Below, piece by piece: positions 29,487 through 39,103 of a stretch of DNA of 64,000 bases. The notes beneath the pieces are model-generated. The model searched no databases, was not told where the DNA came from, and worked only from the letters and a program-made list of their open reading frames with translations. How positions within the stretch are numbered: position 1 is the stretch's first letter; every line of letters begins with the position of its first letter. A program made the position numbers and the translations under genes. Source of the stretch: Paracoccaceae bacterium (GTDB lineage: Bacteria > Pseudomonadota > Alphaproteobacteria > Rhodobacterales > Rhodobacteraceae); NCBI GenBank assembly GCA_006226775.1, contig SBGD01000083.1, forward strand, positions 21,586 through 85,585. The letters run 5' to 3'.

Positions 29487-31154
29487 ATGCTGCGGCAGTT
29501 TTTCATGGTTACAACGGTCCTTGCGCTTGGCGCCGCGCCGCTTGGCGCCATGACCCGGGCCGAAATCCGCGACCGGGTCTTCGTCTCGGCCCAGCGCGCC
29601 CAGGCCTCCTCGGCCGGCCAGGCGCTGGCCCAGGCGGCCGGGCGGATCGCGGCCGGCACCGCCGGGCTCGAGGCGCTTTTGCGCGAACAGCAGGACATTT
29701 CCGAGGCCATCGTCAAGCAAAGGGAATCGCTGGCCGCCCATGCCGCCCAGCCCGGCGCCCGGGCCGAGGCGGCGATTGCCGGGCTCCAGACCCAGATCGA
29801 ACTGGGACGCAACCGGCTGGGCGAGCTCGACCGGCGGCTGACCGCGGAATTCCCCGAGTTCCGCGAGCTGACCAACCCCGCCCCGCTCTCGATCGCCGAG
29901 GTGCAGGCGCTGCTGCGGCCGGGCGAGGCGCTGGTGATGACCCTGACCGACGACAGCTTTCTCTACACCTGGGCGGTCTCGCCCGGCGCCAGCGCCTGGA
30001 CCCGGGTCGAGGTCGAGAAGAGCGATGTCGCCGCCATGGTGCAGGGGCTGCGCGCGCAATTGCGGGTCGAGCAGGACAACCGCGCCGGCATGGCGCTGAA
30101 CCGTGACCGGCCCGCCGGGCGGATCGCCGGCTTCGACCGCAGCGCGGCGCATCTGATCTACCAGCACACGCTGGCACCGCTCGAGCCGGTGATCGGCGGG
30201 GCCACGCACCTGATGGTGGTCTTCGACGGGCCGCTGACCTCGCTGCCCCCGGCGGTGCTGGTGGCCAGCCCGCCCGAGGGCGACGACACCTCGCCCCAGG
30301 CGCTGCGCGCGACCGACTGGCTGCTCAAGCGCCACGCGCTGACCACCCTGCCCAATGTCTCGGCCCTGCGCGCCCTGCGCCAGGTCGCGCGGCCGCGGAT
30401 CGAGGAGGCCGGCGCGCCCAGCTTCGTGGGCTTCGGCGATCCGCTTCTCGGCTACCGGCTGGCGGCCGAGGACGGTGCGCCAGCGCCGGAGGAGGGTCAG
30501 GTCGTCACCCGCGGCATCTACGAGGATGTCCGCCAGGTCGCCGACCTTGCGCCGCTGCCCAATACCGCCAAGGAATTGCGCCGGCTGGCCGCCACCATGG
30601 GCGTAGGTCCCGAAAGCGTGCATCTTGCCCGCGCCGCCACCGAGACCGCGGTCAAGACCCTCGACATGAGCCGCGCCGACGTGGTGGCCTTTGCCACCCA
30701 CGGGCTTCTGGCCGATGGTCTGCCGGGGCTGACCGAACCGGCGCTGGTCTTCACCCCGCCGGATGTGCCCTCGGCCGAGGATGACGCGCTGCTGACCGCC
30801 TCGGAAGCGGCACAGCTGAAACTCTCCGCCGACCTGGTGATCCTCTCGGCCTGCGATACCGCCGGGTCGGACGGCACCCCGGGGGCCGAGGGTCTGTCGG
30901 GGCTGGCGCGCGCCTTCATCTATGCCGGGGCGCGGGCCATCCTGGTGTCGCACTGGCCGGTGGACGATTACGCCGCCTCGGTGCTGACCACCGGAATGCT
31001 CGATCGGATGTATGCCGATGATGCGCGCGGCCGGTCCGAGGCGCTGCGGCAATCGGCGCTGGATATCCTGGCCGATACCAGCGAGGACCGCTTTGCCCAT
31101 CCGCGGATCTGGGCGCCCTTCGTGGTGGTCGGCGAAGGCGGGCCGGACAGCTGA
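29487..31154 (+). CDS. Exported CHAT-domain (caspase-clan) protease
   Basis: N-terminal signal-like MLRQFFMVTTVLALGAAPLGA; CHAT catalytic motifs VVAFATHGLL and LVILSACDTAGSDG; ARAILVSHWPVDD. Confidence 0.85.
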   Translation: MLRQFFMVTTVLALGAAPLGAMTRAEIRDRVFVSAQRAQASSAGQALAQAAGRIAAGTAGLEALLREQQDISEAIVKQRESLAAHAAQPGARAEAAIAGLQTQIELGRNRLGELDRRLTAEFPEFRELTNPAPLSIAEVQALLRPGEALVMTLTDDSFLYTWAVSPGASAWTRVEVEKSDVAAMVQGLRAQLRVEQDNRAGMALNRDRPAGRIAGFDRSAAHLIYQHTLAPLEPVIGGATHLMVVFDGPLTSLPPAVLVASPPEGDDTSPQALRATDWLLKRHALTTLPNVSALRALRQVARPRIEEAGAPSFVGFGDPLLGYRLAAEDGAPAPEEGQVVTRGIYEDVRQVADLAPLPNTAKELRRLAATMGVGPESVHLARAATETAVKTLDMSRADVVAFATHGLLADGLPGLTEPALVFTPPDVPSAEDDALLTASEAAQLKLSADLVILSACDTAGSDGTPGAEGLSGLARAFIYAGARAILVSHWPVDDYAASVLTTGMLDRMYADDARGRSEALRQSALDILADTSEDRFAHPRIWAPFVVVGEGGPDS

Positions 31155-31171
31155 GCGCCGCCCTGCCCCGA

Positions 31172-31220
31172 TCAGCCTTCCGGCCCGGTCAGCCTTCCGG
31201 CCCGGTCAGCCTTCGGGCGG
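31172..31220. repeat. 17-bp tandem repeat (TCAGCCTTCCGGCCCGG x2 plus partial) at the 3' end of the TPR-like gene
   Basis: Copies at 31172-31188 and 31189-31205, partial third copy from 31206. Confidence 0.8.
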
Positions 31221-33881
31221 CAGGGTCTGGGCGTAATCCCAGCCCATCAGCGCCTCCCAATCGGCGCGTTCGCGAAAGCCCGTGGGGTCGATGCCGCTGG
31301 CGCCCGCGGCGGCGCGGATCGAGTCCAGCCACTCGGTATAGATGTCGTTGCTTTCCATCATCGCCGCAAAGCCCGGCTCGGGCGCGTCGTTCCAGTAATT
31401 GGCGATGGCGCGCGACCACAGGACATTCGAGCGCTCCATCTGCCAGTCGACCTCGGGCGCGTCCATCTCGGCCTCGGCGGCATCCAGCGTGGCAAGGATA
31501 TCGGGCAATTCGGCGAAATTTGCCTGGAAATCGGCCTTGATCCGCAAGAGCACCACCCGGTCGAGCGGCATGATCCGGCGGTAGATCGCCGGGTCGTCGA
31601 GCACGCTGTCGAGGAATTCGGTCGCCTTCTGGGCATTGTCGGTGCGGGCGTAGAGCGTCTGGGCGGTCACCCGGAACAGCTCTCCGATCAGGTTGGGCCG
31701 GGCGGTGAGCGGATCGACCGAGGCCAGCGCCTCCTGCGCCAGCAGGTGCGCCTCGTTGGTCTGGCCCATGATGCGCAGAAGATCGGCCTGCCGGGCGAGG
31801 ATATAGGCGATCTCGTCGCGCCGGTGATAGGGGGTGGCGCGCATGGTCTCGACGCATTTGCGCAGCCAGAACAGCGAGTCCTCGGTATTGCCGCGCCAGC
31901 CATGGGCATTGGCCAGGGCAAACTGCGTCGAGGACAGGAAGGAATGCCCATCCGGCACCGACTGGCCGATCGAGGTGACCAGCGTGCCCAGTTCCACCAG
32001 TGCTTCGTCCGAGAACACGCCCTTGCGCGAATTCATCGTGCGCACCAGCCGCAGGTAGTCGCGCGCCAGCGACATGCCGGGATAGCTGTCCAGCACGCCC
32101 ATGGTCTCCTGCATCAGCCGGTTGTTGTCGTCCTCGGCCATGAAGCCGAAGGCCATCTCCATGATCACCGTGGCGGCATAGATGTCCCACATCCCCTTGT
32201 CGCGGCCCGGATCGTAATCGGCGAACCAGGCCTCCAGGATGGGCCGCATCTCGGTCATCTCGTCGCGGCGGAAGTGGTAGAAGGCCAGAAGCGCGCGGTA
32301 CATGCTGCGTTCGTCCGGGCGCATCGAGCCCTCGCGGGCGCGCAGCCGGTCGAGCGCGCCGCGGGCGGTGTCGGGCTCGTGCCCGGTGCCCCAGACCTTT
32401 GCGATCACCTCGATCATGTCGAAGATCAGCGCATTGGCGGGGATGTCATGGCCCAGCGTGGTGCGCGCGGCGCGGCGGGCCTCGGCCAGTTCGCCCAGGC
32501 CCGCGTCGTAGGATCCGATCAGCGACAGGTAAAGCGCGCGGTTGATCCGGTAGGCGAGGCTCTCGGCCTTGCCCTCGTCGCGGTAGCGCGCCAGCAGCGC
32601 GTCGAGCGCCAGGTAATTGCCCTCGAAGAACAATCGCACCACGTCCTTGCCATCGGGGGCCAGGTCGAACTGGATGGCGTCGATCGCGCCAAGCTCGGAG
32701 GCGAAGGCGAAATCGGCCATGCCGGGATGGGCCAGGTCGATGGACTGGCGCGCGCGCTGGGCCAGTTCGTGGTTGGCGCGGTCGACCCGGCGCACCTCGG
32801 CATAGGTTTCGCGATACAGCCGCTGCGCCTCGTCGGTCCAGCCCAGCGCCTCGGCGATCTCGGCCTGCTCGAGCAGGAACCGCGCGATCTGATGCGGGTC
32901 GGTGCCGGTCTGGCGGGCCAGCGCCACCTCGTCCTCGAACCATTGATAGCCGGCCTCGGGGCTTTCGCCATAGCGCAGCACGAGGCCGAGGAAGACGATG
33001 TTGTTGTCGAGGTCGAGCCCGGTGATCCCGGCCTCGCGGTAATAGGCGTATTCCTTGCGCAGATAGTCGATGGCGGTGGCGTAGTCGCCCTTCTGCGCCA
33101 GCAGCAGGCCGAGGTAGCCGCGAAACCCGGCCAGGCGGCGCAGCGGCATGTCCTCGGCGGCCTCGGTGGCGGCGACGAGGTTGCGGGCGCGGCGGATCGC
33201 CCGGTCGAGGTCGTCGTCGCGCAATTCGTCCGAGTTGATGTCGCGGTATTCCAGGATCAGCGCCTGTTCCAGCGTCACCGGCCAGTCGCTGCTCCAGTTG
33301 CGCTGGAACTCGGCGGTAAGCGCGTCCTCGTCCTCGAGGTCGAGGTCCGAGGCGATCATGGCGAGGTGAAACAGCGCCAGCCCGTAGGTCTCGAAAAGTT
33401 CGCGCCGGTCGCGGGCGATCCCGACCACGTTGCGCAGGATCACCTCGGCCTCGAGCTCGCGGCCCTGCATCCGCAGCGCGCCGGCCTGCAGCGCGCTGGC
33501 GCGCAGCCGGTAGGGATGGTCGGGATAGCCGTCGGCCATCAGGCCGGTGGCCACGGAGGAGGCAAAGCGGATCACCTCGCGCCAGTCGCGCTGGTGGTAG
33601 TAATAGATCGCCTGCCCGAGGTTGGGGTAGTGATGCGCCAGCGTCGGATAGGAGGTCTCGAAGGTGATGTCGTTGAGCTGGTCGAGCAGCTTGATCGCCG
33701 CCTCCATCTCGCCGCGGCGGACCATGCGGATGCCGCGGTCGATGCCCTCGATGATCTCGTTCGGGGTCGGCAGGCCGGGCGCGGGCGGCGTGTCGCCGGG
33801 ATCGGTCTGCGCCGGCGCGCCGGTGGCCAGCGCGACAAGCAGGGGCGTGATCAGGCCGAGACGGGGCTTGCGGCGGGTCAT
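31206..33881 (-). CDS. Exported large helical-repeat (TPR-like) protein
   Basis: Signal peptide MTRRKPRLGLITPLLVALATGAPAQ; alpha-helical repeats (e.g. LAHHYPNLGQAIYYYHQRDWREVIRFASSVA, GYLGLLLAQKGDYATAIDYLRKEYAYYREAG); 891 aa. Confidence 0.75.
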   Translation of the reverse strand: MTRRKPRLGLITPLLVALATGAPAQTDPGDTPPAPGLPTPNEIIEGIDRGIRMVRRGEMEAAIKLLDQLNDITFETSYPTLAHHYPNLGQAIYYYHQRDWREVIRFASSVATGLMADGYPDHPYRLRASALQAGALRMQGRELEAEVILRNVVGIARDRRELFETYGLALFHLAMIASDLDLEDEDALTAEFQRNWSSDWPVTLEQALILEYRDINSDELRDDDLDRAIRRARNLVAATEAAEDMPLRRLAGFRGYLGLLLAQKGDYATAIDYLRKEYAYYREAGITGLDLDNNIVFLGLVLRYGESPEAGYQWFEDEVALARQTGTDPHQIARFLLEQAEIAEALGWTDEAQRLYRETYAEVRRVDRANHELAQRARQSIDLAHPGMADFAFASELGAIDAIQFDLAPDGKDVVRLFFEGNYLALDALLARYRDEGKAESLAYRINRALYLSLIGSYDAGLGELAEARRAARTTLGHDIPANALIFDMIEVIAKVWGTGHEPDTARGALDRLRAREGSMRPDERSMYRALLAFYHFRRDEMTEMRPILEAWFADYDPGRDKGMWDIYAATVIMEMAFGFMAEDDNNRLMQETMGVLDSYPGMSLARDYLRLVRTMNSRKGVFSDEALVELGTLVTSIGQSVPDGHSFLSSTQFALANAHGWRGNTEDSLFWLRKCVETMRATPYHRRDEIAYILARQADLLRIMGQTNEAHLLAQEALASVDPLTARPNLIGELFRVTAQTLYARTDNAQKATEFLDSVLDDPAIYRRIMPLDRVVLLRIKADFQANFAELPDILATLDAAEAEMDAPEVDWQMERSNVLWSRAIANYWNDAPEPGFAAMMESNDIYTEWLDSIRAAAGASGIDPTGFRERADWEALMGWDYAQTLPPEG

Positions 33882-33940
33882 TGGGTGATCTCCTGCGGGA
33901 ACCGGGGTTCGCGGGTCCGCGGTGCGCCGGCACGGGCGCG

Positions 33941-33974
33941 AAAAAGCCGGGCCAGAACAAGGCTGGCCCGGCTT
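33941..33974 (-). terminator. Rho-independent terminator after the trypsin gene
   Basis: On the minus strand: AAGCCGGGCCAG-loop-CTGGCCCGGCTTTTTC. Confidence 0.7.
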
Positions 33975-34003
33975 GCGATCTGCGTAGGGCGCCCCAGGGC
34001 CGT

Positions 34004-35077
34004 CTAGTTCGTGCTGACGGTCTGGTTCAGCCAGGGCACGAATTTCGACGCCTTGGTATAGACCGAGAACAGCGCGTCTTCGGCACAGGTGGTCGAGCCG
34101 TCGCTGACCAGGCCCCAGCTCACCACGCCGGCCTGGATGTAGCTGCCGTCGTTCAGCGGTACCACCAGCGGGCCGCCAGAGTCACCCTGGCACGAGGTCT
34201 TGCCGCCCTCGAAGGTGCCCGAGCACAGCATGTTGGGCGACAGCGGCAGCGGCGCGCGCGACAGCAGTTCGGTCCAGACCTCCTCGGTCTGCTGGTTGTC
34301 GAGCGCCAGCACGCTGGCCGCCTCGATGATGCGCGGCGCGGCAAAGCCCATGCGGGCCTCCATCATCGCATTGTTGCAGGCGTCGCGCGACAGGATCTGG
34401 ATCTCGGCCTGCATCATCACGTCGGTGCGCTTGGCGCCATTGACCAGGCCCCAGCCGGTGACGATGGTCGGCACGCCCTGGTTGTCGATCTGTTCGCCGA
34501 AATCCTCGTTCGGGACATTGATCGTCTGGTAGGCGACCGAAGGCTTCTGCGCCAGCTTGATCAGCGCGATGTCGTTGTCGAAGAGCCGGGTGTCATATTC
34601 CGGGTGGCGGTAGACACCGGCCACCTGCACCCGCTCGCCCTGGCCCTCGGCGATGGTATTGGTGCCGACCAGCACGTCGAACTGGCCCGGCTGAAGCTGG
34701 AAGAAGCCGCCCTCGCCGTCATCCATGTAGACGCAATGCGCCGCGGTCAGCACCCAGGTGTCGAGCACCATCGAGCCGCCGCAGAACTGGGCGTCGGGGG
34801 TCGTCGGCTGGCCGCCGACCATCAGCGCCACCTGCCAGGGCCAGGCGCCGTTCTCGGCCACCTCGCCGCCGACCACGCGGTCGCCCGCGGCCTCGGCTGC
34901 GGCCATCTGCTCTTCGAGCATCTTTTCCTTGGCGTCGGACTTGGCAAAGGCAAAGGGGTTTGCCTTGTCGGGATCGGTCTTCATCTCGGCGGCCGGCATG
35001 TCCTGCGCCAGGGCCGCGCCCGACAGGGCCATCAGCCCGGCAAGGGCCGCGGACAGAAGTGTCTTTTGGTAGGTCAT
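34004..35077 (-). CDS. Exported trypsin-like (S1 family) serine protease
   Basis: Signal peptide; VLTAAHCVYMDD, DNDIALIKLAQ, SCQGDSGGPLVV catalytic triad. Confidence 0.93.
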   Translation of the reverse strand: MTYQKTLLSAALAGLMALSGAALAQDMPAAEMKTDPDKANPFAFAKSDAKEKMLEEQMAAAEAAGDRVVGGEVAENGAWPWQVALMVGGQPTTPDAQFCGGSMVLDTWVLTAAHCVYMDDGEGGFFQLQPGQFDVLVGTNTIAEGQGERVQVAGVYRHPEYDTRLFDNDIALIKLAQKPSVAYQTINVPNEDFGEQIDNQGVPTIVTGWGLVNGAKRTDVMMQAEIQILSRDACNNAMMEARMGFAAPRIIEAASVLALDNQQTEEVWTELLSRAPLPLSPNMLCSGTFEGGKTSCQGDSGGPLVVPLNDGSYIQAGVVSWGLVSDGSTTCAEDALFSVYTKASKFVPWLNQTVSTN

Positions 35078-35146
35078 GACAATTTTCCTATGTTTGCTCA
35101 TCAATTGTCGAGGGTTGCAGTTCAGAACCGGGAAAAGCGAAAACGT

Positions 35147-37159
35147 TCAATCCGGCTCCAGTTTGATCGAAAACCGCGTCACTTCCAAGGTCGACATGGC
35201 GCCGGGAAGCGAAAGGTTCCGGGTGGCGGCATCCGGCAGGGTGGCCTGCAGAAGCCATGAGGCCGCGCCGGGGGTGCCTTGCGGCACGTCGCGCGTCGGC
35301 ACCGGATCGGCCAGCGCGGTCAGCACGGTGCGCGGCGCCTTGTCCCTGGCGGGAACGGCGAGCACGAGGATCTCTTCGAGGCCGTTGCGCTGCGCGGGGT
35401 TCTGGATCAGCAGCCCGGCCTCGATCCGCTCGTCAAAGCCCACGCGGTTGGACAGGCCTTCCTCGGGCCAGATCGCGGTGATGGCATTGTCGGCGTCGAT
35501 ATAGAGCACGGTCACGTCGCGCGGCGTGCGGGTGGCATTGTGGACGCTCAGCCAGAGCTGGTCGCAATGGGTGACGGTCACGGTCTTGGTGACGGTCTGC
35601 TGCGCGCCCGCCGCGCCCTCGGCACAGGTGGCATCGCCGCGCACCGGGACATGGCTCAATTCGTACTTCGGGCCAAAGCCCGGCAGGGCGAACCCGGTCT
35701 TGCCCGAGGAGACCTGGCTGACCGCCTGGCGCAGCCGCAGGGTGCGGGCGGCGCGATCGAGGAACGCCAGCACGTCCTCCGCCGCGGCGACACGCGGCGC
35801 GCTGCCCGGCCCTGCACCGTCGATCACCCCGTCGCGCCCGGCCAGCGCCAGCGCGCCGCCGGTCAGCACGAGGGTGACATCGGCGGGACCGTCGGTCCAT
35901 TCGACGCCATCGGGGGCGGCGGCTTGTTTCAGCCGGTCGATCTCGGCCACAAGCGCGCCGTAATCGGCATCATCGGCCAGCACCGGCCCGGCCAGGCGCA
36001 CCGGCGCGGGCCGACCCGGCGTTTTCAGCCGCGCAAAGCCCTTGCCCGGCAGGCCGGTGTCCGATTGCAGGCTGGCCGAGGTCGGCTTGACGGCACTCAC
36101 CGTCGCCTCGGCGATCACCTCGCCGCCGGCGCTGGCGGAGATCTCGTAGACCGCGCCGATCTGCACGCCCTGAAGGCTGCCCGATTGCAGCTTGCCGCCC
36201 TCGAGCCGCAGCACCGGCGGGGTCGGCTCGGACTGGCCCAGCACCGAGGCCTCGAGCAGCGTGCCCTCGGCATCGGGGGTCTGGGTGGCGGGGGAATTGG
36301 CGTTCATCTCGGCCATGGTCTTTTGCAGCACATCGGCCCAGGTCAGCGCCGCGCCGCTTTCCAGCGCCGAGGTCACCGTGCGGGTGAAATCGCCGTACCA
36401 ATTGGCATCGTCGGAGGGATCGCCCATCGGGTATTCGAAGGCGCGCTGGTTCTGCTGGGCCGCGTAGAGAAAGACGAAATCGCCGGTCAGGGGCTGCGCG
36501 GGCGGGGCGTCGCCGGTGGCTTCGGGCATCTCGTCGGGCATGGCCAGCAGCGCCGGCGCGATATAGCGCGCCACCGGGGCGGCGGGGTCATTGGGCAGGG
36601 CACGAAAGCCGGTCTCGGAATGGCAGGCATCGAGCATGGCGACAAGCTGCGCGCCGGTGTCGAGGATGGCCTGCATCTTGGGCGTCATCTCGTCGTCGAT
36701 GATGGCGTTCTCCACCGTGCCGGCAGCGCCCGACCAGCCCCTGGCATCGGCGGGCAGGAAGATCTCGTCGAAGCCGCCCTGTTCGTCGCCGTTCATGTCG
36801 GGCATCTGGGTGCCGTGGCCGGAGAAATAGAACACCGCATGGGTCTCGGCCGAAGAGGTTGCCGCCAGCGCATCGAGCCCCGCCATGATCGCCGCGCGGG
36901 TCGGCGCGCCGGCATTGGCGACGCCCTCGGGCAGCGGCGCATCCGGCGCGGCCAGCACCACGATGTCGGCGGCTTTCGCGCCCCGGGCAATCAGCGCGCG
37001 GGCCATCAGGCCCACGTCATTGGCCGGGCCGCGCAGGTCGGCGTCGAGGTAGTGGTAATCCGACACGCCCACCAGCAGCGCGCGGATCTCGGCGCGGGCC
37101 GGGGCGCCGAGGGCGCAGGCAAGGGCGAGGCAGGAGATATGGGTCAGGCGTTTTGTCAT
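35147..37159 (-). CDS. Exported caspase-family (metacaspase-like) protein A
   Basis: Signal peptide MTKRLTHISCLALACALGAPARA; His FYFSGHGTQMPD and Cys AMLDACHSETGFRALP; C-terminal beta-type domain with HCDQLWLSVHNATRTPRDVTVLYIDADNAITAIWPEEG. Confidence 0.88.
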   Translation of the reverse strand: MTKRLTHISCLALACALGAPARAEIRALLVGVSDYHYLDADLRGPANDVGLMARALIARGAKAADIVVLAAPDAPLPEGVANAGAPTRAAIMAGLDALAATSSAETHAVFYFSGHGTQMPDMNGDEQGGFDEIFLPADARGWSGAAGTVENAIIDDEMTPKMQAILDTGAQLVAMLDACHSETGFRALPNDPAAPVARYIAPALLAMPDEMPEATGDAPPAQPLTGDFVFLYAAQQNQRAFEYPMGDPSDDANWYGDFTRTVTSALESGAALTWADVLQKTMAEMNANSPATQTPDAEGTLLEASVLGQSEPTPPVLRLEGGKLQSGSLQGVQIGAVYEISASAGGEVIAEATVSAVKPTSASLQSDTGLPGKGFARLKTPGRPAPVRLAGPVLADDADYGALVAEIDRLKQAAAPDGVEWTDGPADVTLVLTGGALALAGRDGVIDGAGPGSAPRVAAAEDVLAFLDRAARTLRLRQAVSQVSSGKTGFALPGFGPKYELSHVPVRGDATCAEGAAGAQQTVTKTVTVTHCDQLWLSVHNATRTPRDVTVLYIDADNAITAIWPEEGLSNRVGFDERIEAGLLIQNPAQRNGLEEILVLAVPARDKAPRTVLTALADPVPTRDVPQGTPGAASWLLQATLPDAATRNLSLPGAMSTLEVTRFSIKLEPD

Positions 37160-37221
37160 GGCGTCAATCTTGCCGCTGAGGGCCTTTGCTTCAAGCATCC
37201 CTGCCCCGCTGAATACATTTG

Positions 37222-38682
37222 TCATTCTTTCCTGATCGGCGCGATGCGCCGCGGTGCCGGGCCGGTGCCGGTCCGGGCAAGCTGCGGATCGGTCTCGATA
37301 TATCCCGCCGCGCGCAGGAAGCCCTGGACCTGGGCATTGCCGCGGGTGGAAAGCCGCCCGGCCTCGATCGCCATGTCCACCTGCTCTGGCTCCAGCCGCA
37401 GCCGCGTGGGGATGCGGTCCAGCGCATTGCGCATCTCGTCGGGCAGCCCGCGAAAGCTCACCTGCCCCACGAAGAACTTCACGTCGCGGCAATCCCAGCC
37501 GGTGAGGGTGCCGCGCAACCGTCGCACCTCCGCCAGGCTCAGGGCGCAGCGATACTCGACCAGGTCGCCCTCCCAATCGGCCAGTTGCAGGCGCATGGCG
37601 TCATAGCCCGCGCGCGAGGCCGCCCCCATCGAGGAATTGGCAATCGACAGCGCCAGTTGCACGCCGCCCGGGCCCTGCAGCTTCCGGGTCCAGGCCAGGT
37701 CGCGGTTGGTGGCGGCATCGGCGACAAGGAAGAGCACCCGTTTCAGCTTGACCGCCTGTTCGGGGTCGAGCGGCGCATAGGGGTGTTCGGCCCGGGCGCG
37801 CTCCACCGCGAGGCCGGTGGTGCCGAAATTGTCGGTGATGCCGCCGTCGAGCAGCTTGAGGTATTTGACACCTTCGCCGCTGGCATAGCTTTCCAGCGCC
37901 TCGGCATGGGCGACCATGGCCGCTGTCGCCTCGGGGTTGTGGCGCGCGGCGGTCAGCCAGTCGGGCTCGGAATAGGCGCAATTGCCATGCGCCTCGAGCA
38001 CGATGGGGGAGAAGACCAGCGGAAAGGCGGCCGAGGCCGCGACCGCATCGGAGATCGGAAAGCGCGAGAGATCGGAGCAGAGCGCATCGAAGGTCTCGGC
38101 GCTGAAGAGGAACGTGACCTTGTTGGCGATGTCGGTGGCATTGATCCAGGTCTTGATCTTCGAGCGTTTCGCCAGGTCGCCGAAGGTGGCGCCCTTGAAC
38201 AGGGTCTCGTCGAGATGGCGCCCGAAGGTCTGCCGCCCATTGGCCCCGCCCGAGAGCCCGCGCGCCAGCACCACAGGGTTGAGCGGCGAATTGGCCATGT
38301 AGCGCTCACCATCGGTGAGCAGGTAGGTTTCGCGGTAGCCGTCGAGGGCGCCCGGGCCGAAAAGCCCGAAATGCGCCGCGGTGACCGAGCCGCCCGAGAC
38401 GCCGGTGACCAGCCGCACATCGGACAGCACGCCGTGGGAGTTCCGGCCGGAGCGCGAGAGCGCGCGCAATTCCTCCAGCACGCCATGGGCAAAGGCCGAG
38501 GCACGCATCCCGCCGCCGGAGAAGGCGAGCCCGACATAGACCTCGCCCGAGGCCTCGGGATCGACCGCGTCGAAGGGGGCGTTGCGCCCCTCTTGCAACG
38601 CCAGATTGAGCGGCGCGTTTACCGCGGCGCAGCCGGCCAGCAGCACAGCCAGCAGGAACGCCGCAACCCCCCTTGGGTTCAT
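37222..38682 (-). CDS. Patatin-like phospholipase lipoprotein
   Basis: Lipobox LLAGCAAV; VGLAFSGGGMRASAFAHGVLEEL; VTGVSGGSVTAAHFG (GxSxG); KLLDGGITDNFG. Confidence 0.88.
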   Translation of the reverse strand: MNPRGVAAFLLAVLLAGCAAVNAPLNLALQEGRNAPFDAVDPEASGEVYVGLAFSGGGMRASAFAHGVLEELRALSRSGRNSHGVLSDVRLVTGVSGGSVTAAHFGLFGPGALDGYRETYLLTDGERYMANSPLNPVVLARGLSGGANGRQTFGRHLDETLFKGATFGDLAKRSKIKTWINATDIANKVTFLFSAETFDALCSDLSRFPISDAVAASAAFPLVFSPIVLEAHGNCAYSEPDWLTAARHNPEATAAMVAHAEALESYASGEGVKYLKLLDGGITDNFGTTGLAVERARAEHPYAPLDPEQAVKLKRVLFLVADAATNRDLAWTRKLQGPGGVQLALSIANSSMGAASRAGYDAMRLQLADWEGDLVEYRCALSLAEVRRLRGTLTGWDCRDVKFFVGQVSFRGLPDEMRNALDRIPTRLRLEPEQVDMAIEAGRLSTRGNAQVQGFLRAAGYIETDPQLARTGTGPAPRRIAPIRKE

Positions 38683-38846
38683 GAAATTCGCTCACGAATC
38701 AATTGATTGCGGGTCAAGCTTAAAGGTTGTGCGGATTAATGCCAGTGTCGTCGCGGGGATTCCGCGGCAAACCGGTCGCGTGGTCCCGGGCAAGGCGGCG
38801 CAGGCGCGATGTGGCGCTCTCGCGCGGGCCTTGCCGAAGGGGCGCC

Positions 38847-39093
38847 GTCACCCCGGACTTGATCCGGGGTCTCACCGCGAGGGCCATGAGATCCCGGGTC
38901 AAGCCCGGGATGACGGATGGGGCGGGAGGGCCGCCGGGAGATCCCGGGTCAGGCCCGGGATGACGGATGGGGCGGGAGGGCTTCCGTCGGGAGATCCCGG
39001 GTCAAGCCCGGGATAACGGATGGAACGGGAGGCACCGTCGGGAGATCCCGGGTCAGGCCCGGGATGATGGCGGGAACGGGAGGGTACCGTCCC
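38847..39093. repeat. Tandem array of REP-like hairpins (one initial pair plus about 50-53-bp repeated units)
   Basis: ATCCCGGGTCA(A/G)GCCCGGGAT at 38891, 38941, 38994 and 39045, joined by GACGGATGGGGCGGGAGGG-type spacers. Confidence 0.85.
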
Positions 39094-39103
39094 GGTCCCC
39101 GGC

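Noticed and set aside
29487-31154. CHAT protein as part of a type III-E CRISPR (craspase) or STAND-NTPase defence system
   Set aside because: No Cas7-11, crRNA array or NTPase nearby, and the protein appears exported.
38888-39093. Possible CRISPR array
   Set aside because: Repeats are palindromic REP-like units with similar, not unique, spacers and no cas genes.
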